A stretch of 25,104 nucleotides of DNA from Bigelowiella natans CCMP2755 (taxonomy: Eukaryota > Cercozoa > Chlorarachniophyceae): assembly GCA_000320545.1 (NCBI GenBank), contig ADNK01000561.1:1-25104 (forward strand), given 5' to 3'. Shown here one piece after another: positions 16,067 to 25,104 of this stretch (positions are counted from its first letter, which is position 1; the number at the start of each line of letters is the position of its first letter). The notes beneath the pieces are model-generated. The model worked only from the letters and a program-made list of their open reading frames with translations. It had not been told where the DNA came from and did no database searches. A program made the position numbers and the translations under genes.

Positions 16067-16434
16067 CCTCGAAGCGCACAGCTCTTTCCATTGTCTTTGC
16101 GTTCGCGCCTCGCCAAGCTGGTGCAAGAAAGTAATACCTTTTTCACATGTAGTAACCAGAAAATTGTTAATATTATTCATGTAATGCGACTATTGCTGCA
16201 TGTCTCTTGAAGATATTACAGGATATTATAGATAATTTCTGAATTACAGGGAGAATCCTGGTCTGACAACATCAAAATTTTCACAGGTCTGAGAGACATT
16301 CAACCCAGCTTTCCTTCCTCCTCCCGGTCCCCATTTTAAATCAGCGGAGAGAATGTAGACATCATTTTAGGTTAGACAACACAGAGGTTGCTGATTTTTA
16401 AAACTGTGTCTCTTGTTTTTGTGACTACATCAGA

Positions 16435-17564
16435 ATGGCTCGAAACGCCTCATACGATTTCCTCATCAAGCTGCTCCTCATTGGTGACAGTGGTATTCAT
16501 TCTTTCCTATTCACTTTTTTCACTGTGAATAAACGTTAATGCTTTTTTTGTCTAAATCGAAACCATCCAAATTTTGGATGTGAAAGTTTTGCTTGAAAAT
16601 TTCTAAAGATTGTTTTTTGTGAAATTTAGGTGTTGGAAAAAGTTGTCTACTTCTGTGCTTCTCAGATCAATCCTTCACAACAAGTTTCATCACCACAATT
16701 GGGTACCCCTCTGCCATATTTTTTTTCCCCTTGCCCATATATTACTAAGCTAGATGAATACAGGATTGATTTCAAAATTAAGACCATCGAGCTTGATGGG
16801 AAAAGAATCAAACTCCAAATATGGGATACTGCAGGCCAAGAGCGCTTTAGGTTTGCTAATTTAACTGTTCTACTTGTTCTAAACTTTGACTTATACATTC
16901 CTTTTTTCCTACGGCAATCTTTACAGAACCATCACTACAGGTAGAAGATTTACTCAGAACACTTCCCACTCTCATGTTCCTAAGAATTTTACTCTGTTTT
17001 CCAGCATACTACAGAGGGGCCATGGGCATCCTTCTCGTTTATGATGTAACGGATGAAAACTCTTTCCAAAGTAATTTGAATATAGATTTCGATATGGTTG
17101 GGTTCTGAGTGAATTTATTGTAGACATTCGCAACTGGGTGCGGAATATTGAGCAGCACGCTGCAGATAATGTCGATAAAATTCTTATCGGAAATAAGTCT
17201 GACATGAAAGATCAAAAGGTTAGAGCGTAATTTGCATTTATGAGAAAATCATATTCAAATGGATTCTGTATAGGTGGTTGATACAGCAAGAGGAGAGGAG
17301 TTAGCTCGCCATTATGGCATCAAGTTTTTTGAAACGAGTGCGAAGACTAATGAGAATGTAAAGGAAGCTTTCTACGCTATTTCCAAAGATATTAAGAAGA
17401 GACTCATGGATACAAATCCTAAGGGAGATTCTTCGCATGGTGGTAATTTGCGATACTAAAAGAGCTATTGATGAACAACCCGATTCCTAATTATACCTTT
17501 TGCAGGAGGGGGGACGGTCAATTTGGGGAGGGGTAGCAGCGGTGGCGGTGGTTGCTGCAAGTAA
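16435..17564 (+). CDS. RAB8: Rab8-type small GTPase (Rab8/RabE/Sec4 group), 8 exons
   Basis: Membrane-trafficking GTPase of 206 residues; this group acts in Golgi-to-plasma-membrane and ciliary transport. Exons: 16435-16492, 16630-16702, 16764-16850, 16927-16940, 17005-17070, 17124-17218, 17274-17442, 17506-17564. All are GT-AG and in frame. Visible motifs: P-loop GDSGVGKS (17-24), switch I with [30 protein letters not shown] (64-73), [25 protein letters not shown] and FFETSAK. The switch region and [18 protein letters not shown] favour Rab8 over Rab1 or Rab11, and length matches Rab8 (about 207). The tail is Gly/Ser-rich ending CCK, two cysteines for geranylgeranylation followed by one Lys. 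Exon 4 is only 14 bases and encodes TITT of switch II. The last intron, if retained, gives a stop at once and no cysteines. AATAAA lies at 17644-17649. Confidence 0.96.
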
Positions 17565-18285
17565 TACTTGATAGGTCAGCGTTGAAAGCGCACCTTTGAC
17601 GGTTTCCGTTAGGAAAGGATCGCTCGAATTCTACATGGATTTAAATAAAACCTGTTTTGGGTTGAGCATGGATAAATGCAGTTCCTTTATTTGTAACTAT
17701 CGTAAAATTGTCCAATAAACTTATTGTGAAATACGCAAGGCGGGATGCACGCGTGTAACGATATAACATCAGTGGATGGTGTAGATCATAATACATCATC
17801 TTCGACAGAAGTTGAAAAGGTGTGTTGTAGATTTCATGCTTATGAATGAGGCCACGGAATTCGGCGTTGCCTTTTGTCTCAAAATATTGATCTAATATCA
17901 CACTCATCATGCATACGTCAAGTACAAGTGATAATGCCATGCATCGCACATAGCATACCTACATGAATACACACACGAGCTATATAGGGCCTCAAGTGTA
18001 AGCGTGCTAGCATGCATCAGGCGCTAAGCGTACACATCTAGACATGTCAACGCACGCATCTATGCTATGTAGCCTATCATTGCGATGTGTGCGCTAGCAG
18101 CCAATTGGGCAGTGACTTACATAGCTAGCTGAAAATTTAACACTACGATACTACGTCATGTGCAAATTATGTCTACGTTAGTTCATCGCATGCCTGCTAG
18201 CCTGCTATATATTTGTGACCATCCGCATTTGCATTTATCTAGTTATTCGCATCGCACATGCCGTGTGTGCAGCGGTTATTCGTGT

Positions 18286-18321
<36 letters not shown>

Positions 18322-18325
18322 TGCT

Positions 18326-18358
<33 letters not shown>

Positions 18359-18763
18359 CTAGACTGGGCAGAAATCACATTGTGCTGAGTGTCAACACCC
18401 GTGAGGGCCATCACAATGCTTTGTTTTAATTAATTCTATTATGTGTTTGCCAGGGGATGCCAATGGGCACAATGTTGTCTAGTTGTTCGTGCAATAATTC
18501 GTGTTGACTATAATATTTCTCCACGTTCATTTAAGCGTTCATTGCACACGTACACCTAGATGCTCTATGCTAGTATGCGGCACAATATTGTCATACTTAT
18601 TAGCTAGCTTAGTGTGCCGTTATGCCATCGCATAGTTGAAGGCGACACAGAATCACAGATCAATGATCACATTTGACCTACTATGCACTTTCATCGAACC
18701 TGTGACTTAGCATAGTGGCTGCAATGTCACACAACTGAATAAGCCACGCATTTAGCTCCAACA
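17565..18763. other. Convergent intergenic spacer, no gene recognised
   Basis: Between the 3' ends of Rab8 (+) and Nramp (-). The Rab8 poly(A) signal candidate is at 17644-17649. From about 17960 onward it is dense in GCTAGC (about 18006, 18091, 18121, 18196, 18602) and ATGCAT/GCATGC words. A 102-residue minus-strand frame (17641-17949) shows no family features. Confidence 0.65.
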
Positions 18764-20507
18764 TCAAAAATCATTATTCTTTCCGTCTAATTCGGGGTTT
18801 TGGACGACGTCTGACAAAGAGGTTTCCCGATCCCTATTTGTTCGCTTTGACGCATTGCGTGTTCCGTCGACGCAGACATATGCGATAAATAGGAAATAGA
18901 TAACAAGAAAGGTAATCACCAAACCTTTAAACCATGCCTCATCGGGAACCGGGCTGCCCTTGTCCCAGCAAAAAGAGACTATTAAGTAAACATTCACTGC
19001 GAATACCATCAGCGCCCCTGTCCAACCAACTATCTTCGTGCTGACTTTATTTACGAACGCTCCCATAACCTCGGGTGTGTTAGTTAAAATTATCACTGGG
19101 ATGAGTGCGAAGGGCAGCTGCACTGATTGCAGGATGTTTAGCCATTCACCAAGTTGGTCAGTAAGATTCGGATCGTGCGCAGTAGCTAAAGCAACAACAA
19201 GTGCCGGACCTAAAGCGACAGTTCTCGTGATCATTGTTCGTAACCATGGTGCGACTTGGATGTTGAGAAAGCCTTGCATGACGAATTGACCGGCATATGT
19301 TCCTGTCATTGTTGACGCTTGTCCTGACGCAAGGAGTCCACAACCCCAGATATACTTCGCCGTATTTCCCAAGAAGTTCTCGAGCGCAGAGCCGGCAGAG
19401 CCTAGACCAATCTCTGCGCACACTCCGTGTCCATCGAATCTTGACGAGCATGAGGCGACTTCCGAGGGAGCTGTTTGCCCGTCAAAATTAGATGATCTTG
19501 AGTCTACACACGCATAGTTTGTGTCAAATTGCGAAGCACAATCGCGGCTGAAGAAGCCCCTGGCAAAGGTAACAACAATAGCCGCGTTGATGAAGAAGGA
19601 AGCAAGAAGCGCGATAGCACTCTCAATGGCGTTGTACTTAATGGCTTCTCGAACTTTAGCTGGCCTTCCTCGATCAACTCTCCGGGAGAGAACTAATGCG
19701 GAGTGAAGGTAAATGTTGTGCGGCATTATGACCGCGCCGAGTGTAGCGACAGCCTGGAGAACGACATAGTCGGGAAGTGTGGGAACCACCCATCCAAACA
19801 AAAATGGCTCAGTATGAGTCCCTGCAACACCCCAATTGACGAAGAAGCACACACACATGACGAAGATAAGCGAGCAGAAGAAAGCCTCAAGCTTCCTGAT
19901 TCCGAAGTAGTGAAATCCAAGGAATGTGAAGGTGTCAAGTCCTGTGATCAGTGTTCCTGCCCATAGAGGTAGGTTGAAAAGCAGTTTAAATGCGATTGCA
20001 GAGCCAACAACCTCCTGGATGTCCGCTCCGACGATCTAAATCGTGTCAAGAATGATTTAGATTAGGTAGAGAAAAAATCGATAGCCACTATGTGCGCCTT
20101 ACTCGCAGGGTATTCTAAAATAAGGATAATTCACGCTGTTCATGATAGTGTTTAATCTTGCGAATCGCGATTCTGAGCTCTTTCGAGCAACAGAAATCAC
20201 AGCCGTGCATTCCTACCAACATGCCTCGTGGCGTTCGTAGTGATGGGATCTATTTCAGATTTGTCACAGGAGTAGAAATGAGTGTGTTTCTGTTGTGTTT
20301 TACCGCGATCTCAGTCATAATCCAAAGTATAATCGATACTGGTCGTGAGAACGTCAGTCGACAGTGAGTTGCTAGATCATTCCCTGTTACCACCCCAAGT
20401 GTTGCTGCCATAACCTATAACACACATACGCGCGCGCGCGCGCGCACACACACACACACACACAGTCGTTATCGTAATGGAAAATTCGAAGACAGAGCTA
20501 GGACCTC

Positions 20508-20556
<49 letters not shown>

Positions 20557-21203
20557 CTGTACATTCGTATGCATAGTGCGTGTGTGTGGAGAAAGAAATG
20601 TCGGGGCTACTAAGAAATAGGCTTCTTCTACTACACCTGCAGCACCCAACCCAGGACTGTAGACCAAAACAGCACCCAGAGTATTTGATAGCCACAGTAA
20701 GCACCTTGTTGGAGGTCCGCCTCCAAATTACCTGACGATAGTATGGAACCCTATTATGAAAATGCGCCGTCATCGACTGCATCTGTCTTAAACATCGGAA
20801 CCACCACCGTCTACGTTGTTCCTGCTTGACAGTAGGTCATCAACATCACACCACCTGGATCTAAATATGCCATGCTCATTAACCATCCAGGGCCTGTATA
20901 CCTAATATTTACGGCATACTCGTTACATTTCCTTCATAATTTCAAAATAGTCTTGTGGAGACCAGCACGCGCACATTGGGCATGCAGCCGAGGGTCGGAA
21001 TTAGAAGGATGAATGATTTGGTTTCTTTCTTACGCCCATAATGTCTTGAAGCTGAACCAGACGTCGGGATCTTCATCAGGAACGTCGACTTCATCCTCAA
21101 CTTTATCATGGGATAAGGCTTGAGCTAATGATATGCCCCCCTCTCTCTCACCTTCTTTGTCATCCTGCAGTGATACCCTCGAGTACTTTGAGGAGGACAA
21201 CAT
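18764..21203 (-). CDS. Nramp-family divalent metal (Mn/Fe)-proton symporter, 5 exons
   Basis: Polytopic transporter of 564 residues that imports Mn2+ or Fe2+ with protons. Exons on the minus strand: 21203-21034, 20901-20855, 20731-20637, 20414-20304, 20035-18764; all GT-AG and in frame. The start ATG at 21203 is preceded directly by an in-frame TAG. The soluble N-terminus (1-50) is acidic near its end. Metal-site motifs: AYLDPGNLEADLQQGAY with DPGN at 71-74 in TM1, and MPHNIYLHSALVLSR (245-259) in TM6; LGVVTGNDLA, IVGADIQEVVGSAIA and WAGTLITGLDTFTF are also typical. The loop after TM7 holds four cysteines (307, 317, 337, 347). The transport-motif region GLLASGQASTMTGTYAGQFVMQGF is intact. An intron falls inside the DPGN motif. 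Nothing shows which metal or which membrane. Confidence 0.95.
20429..20554. repeat. (CG)n(CA)n and (AT)n microsatellites in one Nramp intron
   Basis: A CG run passing into a CA run at 20429-20464, then after about 50 bases an AT run at 20512-20554, all in the intron between Nramp exons 3 and 4 (20415-20636). The CG run could adopt Z-form. Confidence 0.93.
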
Positions 21204-21463
21204 CTACCTTTACAATCGAAATCTCCTTCATACTTGAGTTGCTGCGACAAAGAGAATCCTTGTCGCACTACTTAAAACCAAAGGTATTTTCCCCATTTCG
21301 CTCCCGTCTCGACGACGTCAAAATTCATACTTTCCTGCCCCTCCTCCTCTTCCCACGGATAACAAGTCAGTCGCATTCTAGTCGTTTCTTTTTTTATCGG
21401 AGTGAGGAGTTCGGGAAGAACGCTTCTTTCAGGTGATCCGTTATGTTGGCTCACCTCATACAG

Positions 21464-21847
21464 TTACGTTGGGAATAGAAAGGGATTTGAGTACATGTAA
21501 TCTCGTGCAGATTCCCTTGCGTTTGGCTTCTCCCTATCTGACGTACACCGTCTCCTCAGCAACCTTCCGTATCTTTCGGCGATCCTATTCCCTTCTCTAG
21601 GGAGCTTAATGCTACCCTTCATATGAGAAGACAGGTGCTGAACAAAAAGGGGGACGATAGCACCTTCCCGAGTCTCTGCAAGCATAGCTGCTTCGCATAT
21701 TTGTGAATGGGATTTGGAAGTCACCAAGCTACCACAAGACTTTGGCCAGCCTATGTCCTTATTCTTGGACTGTTGTCCAGAGCCGACAAGATTGGTCACA
21801 ATAGTAAGAAAGGCCATCACAACGCCAAGAAGCACCACCGTCGAAGG
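21464..21847 (-). CDS. Doubtful hypothetical frame, non-repetitive
   Basis: Open on the minus strand from just after a TGA (about 21848) to a stop at 21464. The first possible ATG is near 21814. The frame holds a hydrophobic stretch (VVLLGVVMAFLTIVTNLVGS) followed by a charged part with EGNRIAERYGRLLRRR. There is no repeat inside it, unlike most random frames here. I see no family match, no clear splice partners and no strong start, so it may be chance or a broken exon. Confidence 0.2.
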   Translation of the reverse strand, partial: PSTVVLLGVVMAFLTIVTNLVGSGQQSKNKDIGWPKSCGSLVTSKSHSQICEAAMLAETREGAIVPLFVQHLSSHMKGSIKLPREGNRIAERYGRLLRRRCTSDREKPNARESARDYMYSNPFLFPT

Positions 21848-22069
21848 TCAAATGCCCCCACCCCTCCACAGAGTGATCACATACTACCAGCACAGCACTA
21901 TGGTTGTTGCCTTGCTCTCCTCCTTTTACAAGCTACTATTATTCTGAGATGCGCTGTAGGACTCTCGTAAATGCATGATATGTACGCATCCTTTTGTTAA
22001 CCGCGTACGTGCATGCAGAAGGATGTTTCAGTCTATCGAGTCAGTAGTAATTAACGCTACCTGCTGCGC

Positions 22070-22122
<53 letters not shown>

Positions 22123-22170
22123 CCTCCCTCCCTTACACACACACACACACACACACACATACACACATAC
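22070..22170. repeat. Compound microsatellite (TC)n(CCCT)n(AC)n
   Basis: A TC run, then CCCT tetranucleotides, then an AC run, upstream of the small gene at 22586. Confidence 0.95.
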
Positions 22171-22215
22171 ACCATGCGAAGTTGGCGGCATATCTAGTCG
22201 ATAAAGGCGCGAGGC

Positions 22216-22309
22216 CTGTAAGTGATATTACCTGCACCACCACCAATCACCACCATATAGAACTGTAAGTGGTATTGCCAGCACGGCTACCAATCACCGC
22301 CATATTTTG
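22216..22309 (+). repeat. 47-base diverged tandem duplication
   Basis: Units 22216-22262 and 22263-22309 both begin CTGTAAGTG and end CCATAT plus a few bases, with CACC/CGCC changes between. Each carries a GTAAGTG, a good 5' splice-site consensus. Confidence 0.6.
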
Positions 22310-22585
22310 CCATCATCATTATCGTCTCGCCCTATATCATATCTCAACTATCACCACATTACGTCACAGTGCCACGTAGATGAATGATAGGGCAGCAGAA
22401 GGAGGAAGTAGTGAAACCACAGGAGGGAGATGAGGGGAAAGGAAGAATTTGGGAAGGAACTATTTTTCCTCGCTGTGTTTGATGCTCTTCATATCAGTAT
22501 GATAGACACTTTTGTTACGCACTCTTCCTTATTCTTTTGGCCAACTAACTCCTTGTTCTGGCTCTCCTGGCTTGTATATCACCAG

Positions 22586-23303
22586 ATGGCTCGCGATCGG
22601 TCGGTTTCAGCATGTTTTTCCTTCTTCTTCTTCTTCTCCTTCTTCTTCTTCTTCTCCTTCTTCTTCTTCTTCTTCAAAATCATTGTTGGTGTAGCGCTCT
22701 ATCGCCTCCTCCTCTCCCCCCTCCCTCCCTCCTCGCAGGATGCATGCAATTTTCTGAGCATGGGAGAGAGCCTCGACTCTATTCGCTAGCAATTTCCGGC
22801 CATTGCCGTGATCAGCCGTTTGATATAATATGATGCTGCAGATTTGGAACAACCCCATTGGATCTGGGGTTAAAGAGCTACGTGCAACGCTACCCTGTCA
22901 AGCACAATAAAGTCATCATCATCGCCCTGTTTTCCCCTCTTCTTCTCTGCTCCTTAGCATCTGGGCATGATGTGATTTTATAGGAATTCTCTTGGTTGTG
23001 CAGGCATTATGACCCAGAAGGTGGTGGTGGTGACACATGCAGTAGTAGTAGTAGAATAGTATACCTTGAATTATACCTTTTATTTCTGCCTCGGGTACTA
23101 CCCAGCTGTTTCTGTTGTTCATAATTCTATGATCTTGCCAAAGTCCTGCTTTATTGGCATAGAAGTAAAAGCTGTTCCCAAAATCCCTCCTCCTCCTCCT
23201 CCTCCTCCTCCCCCTCCTCCTCCTCCTTATTCTTGCCACACCAGTGTCGGACATGTACTATCTCTCCGATGAGAAGCTCCACGAGCATAAGCTGAAGTAT
23301 TAA
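22586..23303 (+). CDS. Tentative small spliced gene, 59-residue product of unknown function
   Basis: Proposed exons: 22586-22599 (ATG GCT CGC...), 22842-22911, 22984-23020, 23245-23303 (TAA 23301-23303). All have GT-AG ends and phases agree, giving a 59-residue product. Segments are FGTTPLDLGLKSYVQRYP in exon 2, EFSWLCRHYDPE in exon 3 and SDMYYLSDEKLHEHKLKY at the C-terminus. The product is basic and aromatic-rich, without a clear membrane segment. I do not recognise it. An alternative path is also in frame: donor after 22868 joined to an acceptor before 23004, skipping KSYVQRYP and EFSWLC. The ATG at 22586 follows a CAG, so the gene could extend upstream. The last exon is the most convincing part. 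Introns hold (CTT)n (22618-22676), (AGT)n and (CTC)n (23186-23228) repeats. Confidence 0.45.
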
Positions 23304-23582
23304 CCAAAAGAGTTTAACTAACGTGACGATGAGACCTTTGCGGTGCTGCCAAGGAAAAGGACTGAAAATGTCACTGAAGTAGTGCCTATGCTTTGTGTGT
23401 GCTGTTTGTGGATTGTGTGCGTGCATATGTTTGTTGTGTTTCGATAGACAAGAAAGCATACAGCAGGAGAGAAGGTCATCCTATAATTATTCTTGTTTTG
23501 ATGTCCCGTCCGCACTTGTCACGTGTGCCGTGTGCTGTCTACGAGCCTAACTAAGTGCATGCATGCATGCATCATGCTTTGA
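23304..23582. other. Short spacer between the two right-hand plus-strand models
   Basis: Nothing coding recognised. It contains GT-rich sequence (about 23393-23430) and a (GCAT)n repeat at 23556-23572, shortly before the next ATG at 23583. Confidence 0.5.
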
Positions 23583-24352
23583 ATGTTGTACAGGGAATCG
23601 GAGGCCTTTTCCCGGCGGCAAAACGCCATTGCGAAGGTGACGGGGCGACCGTTGAGTGCTAGCTTATCACGTGTTGCAGGACACACTTGTGTGCTTATTG
23701 CTGTTTCCTGCATGATGATGATGATGATGATGCTGTTGTTTACTTTCTTCGATGAGAGACAGCGGCCATCCATCTAGAGCAGCATCAATACCGCTGATGA
23801 TGAGAAATGCCAATTAAATCGATCAAAATCCTCCCAACAGCGCAAGAGCATTGTATATGTATTATGTTACTGCAAACGTTGTACAGTGCCTCGGCACTTC
23901 CCTTTACCCCTGCTCCTCCTCCTCCTCCTCCTCTATCCATTGATATGTACAACTGCTAACACTCTTATGCTACTACTACCATATGCACGATATATCATTC
24001 AAGGAACTTGAGAAGCGTCGTAAGGAAGAGGACACCAAGGTATATATCATGAGAGTGGTACTGACAAAGGGCTTTTCGCTTGCACAGCTCCCTCCTCCTC
24101 CTTCTGCTGCATTCAGCGTGTGCATGTATTATATTATATACATGGGGGGGGCGCATATTCGTTCGATCCTGCCTTGTCCATCCTCCTCCTTATGATAGTT
24201 TACACGTATTATTAATACCAACATTGTGAATTAGAGAGAGGAACTGGAAAAGCAGTATTCGTCAGCTGCCATGGTATTAAAACACTCGGGTATCATCATA
24301 GGGACAAAAGAGCAGCAGCAGCAGCAACAACAACAACAACAACAACAACATT

Positions 24353-24384
<32 letters not shown>

Positions 24385-24962
24385 TTTTATGTTGTATTGT
24401 TCTTGTTGATACTGTTGCATAGATTGCGGCACAGGCTGCATGGGAAGCAGCTAGATCACGATCAACGGTTGTGCTTTTTGTGATTATTATCATTGCCGTA
24501 CATACGCTACGATGCTTAAAATTAAACACAGCGATGATAGCACCGTTATGAATGGTTTGGATCATAGATCCAATCGCATTGGATTTGGGAGAGTATTATC
24601 TTTCTTTTTGCCACAACAACGTCCGTGAGTATAATGAATGTGAGTTGTATCGCATGCGTGTGTGGGTGTGTGTGTGTGGTCGTTTCTTGTTCGTTATATT
24701 CATGCATCATCGCAGCAAGTGCCCATCGATCCCCCAGCAGCAGCAGCAGCCTTTTCTTCTTTTGTTGGAGAAGAAGAAGAAGAAGAAGAAGAAGAAGAAG
24801 AAGAGAAAGGACAGATTCGACAACAAAGAAGACAGGTCCCTCCTAGCATAGAAAGAAGAAATCGCCATCCTCCTCCTCCTCCTCCTCCTCCTCCTCCTCG
24901 CCATGAGCCATATCAACGATGCATATCTTGAGATACGGATGATATCCTTTCCCTCTCCCCCC

Positions 24963-25015
<53 letters not shown>

Positions 25016-25104
25016 TATGTTCACGGTAATGAATTCTGCTGGTTAGAATGTTGGGAATACGACGAAGACTCTGCTGTCGCGGTTTGAAAGTCTCACCAAG
25101 AAGA
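23583..25104 (+). CDS. Tentative multi-exon gene for a charged, coiled-coil-like protein, runs off the right edge
   Basis: Proposed exons: 23583-23636, 24004-24039, 24235-24273, 24423-24467, 24568-24624, 24716-24835. All have GT-AG ends and phase 0 throughout. Segments: ESEAFSRRQNAIAK, ELEKRRKEEDTK, REELEKQYSSAAM, IAAQAAWEAARSRST, IQSHWIWESIIFLF, then an exon with PPAAAAA and a Glu12 run encoded by (GAA)n. The first four exons read as one Lys/Glu/Ala-rich helix typical of a coiled coil. The fifth is hydrophobic and less certain, the sixth is low-complexity and may be intronic repeat. The first exon could start at an acceptor (CAG at 23591-23593) rather than the ATG, in which case it belongs to a longer gene. 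No family recognised. Confidence 0.35.
24311..24384 (+). repeat. (CAG/CAA)n(CAT)n compound repeat
   Basis: CAG units, then CAA, then CAT units, in the intron between proposed exons at 24235-24273 and 24423-24467. Poly-Gln/poly-His frames across it are artefacts. Confidence 0.93.
24769..25016 (+). repeat. (GAA)n, (CTC)n and (TC)n(CA)n arrays at the right edge
   Basis: GAA at 24769-24803, CTC at about 24869-24899, TC at 24963-24999 passing into CA to 25016. The GAA run lies inside a proposed exon, where it would encode Glu12. Confidence 0.9.

Larger units (their letters stand above)
15099..16434. promoter_or_regulatory. Divergent spacer between ABCC and Rab8, AT-rich, no gene recognised
   Basis: Both genes start outward from this 1.3 kb stretch, so promoters for both should lie here. 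It is visibly AT-rich and, unlike most of the window, holds no long microsatellite. It contains a 9+9 base palindrome (15480-15499) overlapping a TATAAAATA sequence (15498-15506) and an imperfect inverted repeat at 16011-16066. A 116-residue minus-strand frame (15125-15475) has no recognisable features. Confidence 0.5.
21204..22585. other. Divergent spacer upstream of Nramp, with an unassigned minus-strand frame
   Basis: Region between the Nramp start and the next plus-strand gene. It contains a minus-strand open stretch (21464-21847, separate entry), a compound microsatellite (22070-22170), a 47-base tandem duplication (22216-22309) and several AT- or TC-rich bits. The promoter of Nramp should lie at its left end; no motif is identified. 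Confidence 0.5.

Noticed and set aside
17641-17949. 102-residue minus-strand frame after Rab8
   Set aside because: Covers the Rab8 poly(A) region; no recognisable motif.
24271-24483. Poly-Gln/poly-His protein
   Set aside because: Translation of CAA and CAT repeats in a proposed intron.

Overview
The window is nuclear DNA of a eukaryote. Most genes are cut by many short spliceosomal introns (about 50 to 330 bases, GT...AG), and introns and spacers are packed with microsatellites of many kinds. Compact genes, a 14-base exon and a mix of general eukaryotic families (KIFBP, Rab8, Nramp, ABCC) suggest a free-living protist or alga; the sequence alone does not name the lineage.

Layout, with strictly alternating strand: (1) 1-3255, plus: the C-terminal half of a KIF-binding protein (KIFBP/KBP) homologue, assembled from about 14 to 15 small exons and entering from the left edge. 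(2) 4582-6042, minus: intronless orphan protein with a likely signal peptide. (3) 6437-7405, plus: intronless gene resembling an uncharacterised family I associate with phages, large DNA viruses and bacteria. (4) 8227-15098, minus: complete 15-exon full ABC transporter of the ABCC/MRP short type, 1434 residues. (5) 16435-17564, plus: complete 8-exon Rab8-type GTPase, 206 residues. (6) 18764-21203, minus: complete 5-exon Nramp metal transporter, 564 residues. (7) 22586-23303, plus: a tentative small spliced gene. (8) 23583 to the right edge, plus: tentative exons of a charged, coiled-coil-like protein.

Every exon junction in the ABCC, Rab8, Nramp and KIFBP models keeps frame and restores family motifs, so these four models are firm although no transcript data were used. 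The genes do not form a pathway. ABCC, Nramp and Rab8 are membrane transport or trafficking functions and KIFBP regulates kinesins, but their adjacency is probably incidental.

Points for a second look: short tandem repeats, notably TACTAC, sit directly against several 3' splice sites. The three spacers between convergent genes share a dense vocabulary of GCATGC and GCTAGC words that I do not see in the divergent 15.1-16.4 kb spacer. The intronless pair at 4.6-7.4 kb differs from everything around it. The Rab8 gene can lose its prenylation cysteines by retention of one intron.
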